Of a stretch of DNA of 64,000 nt, positions 62,265 to 64,000 are shown one piece after another. Origin of the DNA: Tanytarsus gracilentus (taxonomy: Eukaryota; Arthropoda; Insecta; Diptera; Chironomidae). The stretch is from contig JAXRKN010000044.1 of NCBI GenBank assembly GCA_038502055.1, positions 10,375,501 through 10,439,500 on the forward strand. Direction: 5' to 3'. Numbering within the stretch: the stretch's first letter is position 1; each line of letters begins with the position of its first letter. A program made the translations under genes and the position numbers. Below the pieces are notes generated by a model. The model saw only the letters and a program-made list of their open reading frames with translations. It did not search any database and was not told the DNA's origin.

Positions 62265-62745
62265 CAATTAAACTCTCAAACTCGAATTCGAGTTAATTTA
62301 TTTTTGAGGAGAGGGACGCGTTTGAATCGATCACGAGTTGAAAATTTAATGCGATTTGCGGCATCAATTAAATATCAAAATGTTTTTGTGTGCTTGATTT
62401 TCAGCTTTGCGTTATTTGAATTAAAATGGGCCCTGGTAGAACATGAGTTCAAATTTGGGTGTTATTTGAGTTCGAATTGAATTCAAATGTTGAGTTCAAA
62501 TCCAGTTCAGTTCAAATCGCGTGGTAAGCTTTTGTATGAAAACGGTTGAACTCGCCCATATACGTTTGAACTAAATTTGAACTCGATTTTCGATTTGAAT
62601 TCAATTCGAACTGAAATTTGAATTCAAATTGAATTCAATTCGAACTGAAATTTGAACTCAAATTGCCCTCAATTTTCAAATTAAAAAAAATTTAGTTCAA
62701 CCTTTGAATTCAATTTGAATTCAACTTTTGAACTGTTCCACTTTC
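62265..62745. repeat. TTGAA/TTCAA-rich repeat array, left block
   Basis: Dense alternation of GAATTC, TTGAA and TTCAA units roughly every 10-12 bases. It includes a clear 34-bp direct duplication (units starting at 62599 and 62633, each beginning ATTCAATTCG). The motif is its own reverse complement in part, so the array looks alike on both strands. The same sequence style returns at 63700-64000. Confidence 0.75.
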
Positions 62746-62843
62746 CAAGTGTTCCTTTAGTTAATTTAACTAACTTTTTTTGCTCGCACTTATTCTTTTT
62801 TGCTGTGTGAAGAGAAATTTGAATTTTTATTAGTTTTGTACTT

Positions 62844-62939
62844 AAAAATTTTTCTTACTTTTTTGCTGCGCCGACTCGAACTCGAACTCAGGACTCCTGT
62901 TTGCTAAGCGCGCGCGTAACCACGAGACCACCGAGGAAA
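62844..62939 (-). other. Degenerate tRNA-like element with Pol III promoter boxes
   Basis: On the minus strand TGGTCTCGTGG (62930-62920) resembles a tRNA A box and GTTCGAGTC (62881-62873) matches the B box consensus GWTCRANNC, with 38 nt between, a normal tRNA spacing. A loop-like TTAGCAA is placed where an AGC anticodon would be. A T5 Pol III terminator is at 62848-62844. The anticodon and T stems do not pair, and the B-box region carries a 6-nt duplication (GAGTTC twice). It is therefore not a functional tRNA but a tRNA pseudogene or the head of a tRNA-derived SINE. Confidence 0.55.
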
Positions 62940-63395
62940 CTTTATGTTAAAATCCATTTTGGCTAAAAGCTATATTTAAACCATTCTTATTTTTAATATC
63001 AATTTGCCAACTATTTCAAATATTTTTTGTCCTTTGATTTAAATTTTAATAAACAAAAATTTTCTTTAATTTATTTTTTTAAAGAAAAAATATTTTTTCC
63101 TATTGTTTTTTGCAAGTTTACATTTGGATACATTAAAATTTTTAAAATTGAAGAAACTAAATATAAATCAACCATTTCCATTTCTAATTAAAAGTGACGA
63201 TTATAACTATCAGCGATATCTTTGCTTGTTTGAGTGCAATATGATCCGGAAATCATCAGTGTCGGCCAAAAAACACATATATAATAGCTATAATTGCTAA
63301 TTATTGTAATAATTAAACTATGGATCAGATAAATATTCCAATATTTATTTTAACATTAAACAAAGAACAAATCTTAATTTAGGGCTCCAATCAAT

Positions 63396-63697
63396 TCAAA
63401 TCGAGTTCAAGTTTTGAAATAAAGTTTATATTAACAACACAAAATTTCGTCTAAGTCCTTAATTCAAATCGAGCTCAAGTTTTTAAATAAAGTTCATATT
63501 AAAAACCCAAAATTTCGTTTAAGTCTTTAATTCAAATCGAGCTCAAGTTTTTAAATAAAGTTCATATTAAAAACCCAAAATTTTGTCTAAGTCTTTAGTT
63601 CAAATCGAGTTCAACTTTTGAAATAAAGTTTATATTAAAAATCCAAAATTTTGTCTAAGTCTTTAATTCAAATCGAGTTCAAGTTTTGAAATAAATT
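63396..63697. repeat. 68-bp tandem repeat, four full copies plus a partial fifth
   Basis: Units beginning TCAAATCGAG start at 63396, 63464, 63532, 63600 and 63668, an exact 68-bp period. Copies differ by a few substitutions; copies 2 and 3 are closest (both with CTCAAGTTTTTAAAT). The fifth copy breaks down after about 30 bp into the TTGAA/TTCAA array. There is no open frame through it. Confidence 0.9.
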
Positions 63698-64000
63698 TGA
63701 GTTCAAGTTTATTTCAAAATACCCCAATTTTAGTTCAAGTTTTGAATTCAAATTGACTTCAAGTTTTGAATTAAATTTGAAATAAAATTTAATTCAAAAT
63801 ACTCCAATTTTAGTTCAAAACTTGAATTCAAATTGAGTTCAAGACTTGAATTAAATTCGAGTTCAAGTTTTGAACTAAAACTTTAAATTTAGTTCAAATC
63901 TTGAATTCAAATTCTTGTTCAAATCTTGAACTCAGCCTTAGAGTTCAACATGGAAATTTAGTTCAACAATTGAGTTCAAATTGAATTCAATTCGAACTCA
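63698..64000. repeat. TTGAA/TTCAA-rich repeat array, right block, continuing past the window
   Basis: Short units of GTTCAAG, TTTTGAAT and TCAAATTGA alternate with a loose 10-22-bp rhythm up to the last base, so the array extends beyond the window. Sequence style matches the left block at 62265-62745. Confidence 0.8.

Overview
This is a window of arthropod nuclear DNA, most likely from an insect and probably a dipteran. It is AT-rich, introns are mostly 50-100 bp with GT..AG ends, and the gene content is animal and insect-specific: VDAC closely resembling fly porin, a divergent ionotropic receptor, an insect-type UDP-glycosyltransferase, a pacifastin inhibitor and a neutral lipase. I cannot name the species. 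Gene models were built by hand by joining open frames across splice sites and checking codon phase at every junction.

Layout. At the left edge (2.4 kb, minus) a 58-nt first coding exon with a MIB/HERC2 motif begins a mind bomb-like ubiquitin ligase that leaves the window. A compact block follows at 4.4-19.2 kb: C1orf50/DUF2452 (+), NUBP2 (+), VDAC/porin (-), an unrecognised basic protein (+), mitochondrial RNA polymerase (+), an unrecognised secreted coiled-coil protein (+) and a DUF4485-like protein (-). VDAC and the basic protein share a roughly 280-bp divergent promoter with a GA tract. NUBP2 and VDAC converge with nearly abutting polyadenylation signals. From 25 to 36.4 kb lie rapidly evolving single genes: a thioredoxin-fold protein without CxxC, an ionotropic receptor (-), a pacifastin (+) and a UGT (-) whose coding 3' ends overlap by 33 bp, and a secreted lipase (+).

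From 36.4 kb to the end the only well-supported gene is an intronless unrecognised ORF at 48.0-48.6 kb (-). Two stretches of about 11.6 and 13.6 kb contain only candidate short exons. They look like regulatory or intronic DNA of genes whose bodies lie elsewhere. The last 1.7 kb is a repeat domain: TTGAA/TTCAA-rich arrays, a 68-bp tandem repeat and a degenerate tRNA-like element with Pol III A and B boxes.

Functional grouping. NUBP2, VDAC and mitochondrial RNA polymerase are housekeeping genes for Fe-S protein maturation, outer-membrane exchange and mitochondrial transcription. The 25-36 kb genes are of sensory, detoxifying, inhibitory and digestive types. No bacterial-style system, CRISPR array or intact transposon was seen. 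The most unusual items are the antisense coding overlap, the tiny MIB exon, the CxxC-less thioredoxin-fold protein with a CCCC motif near its N-terminus, and the terminal repeat domain.
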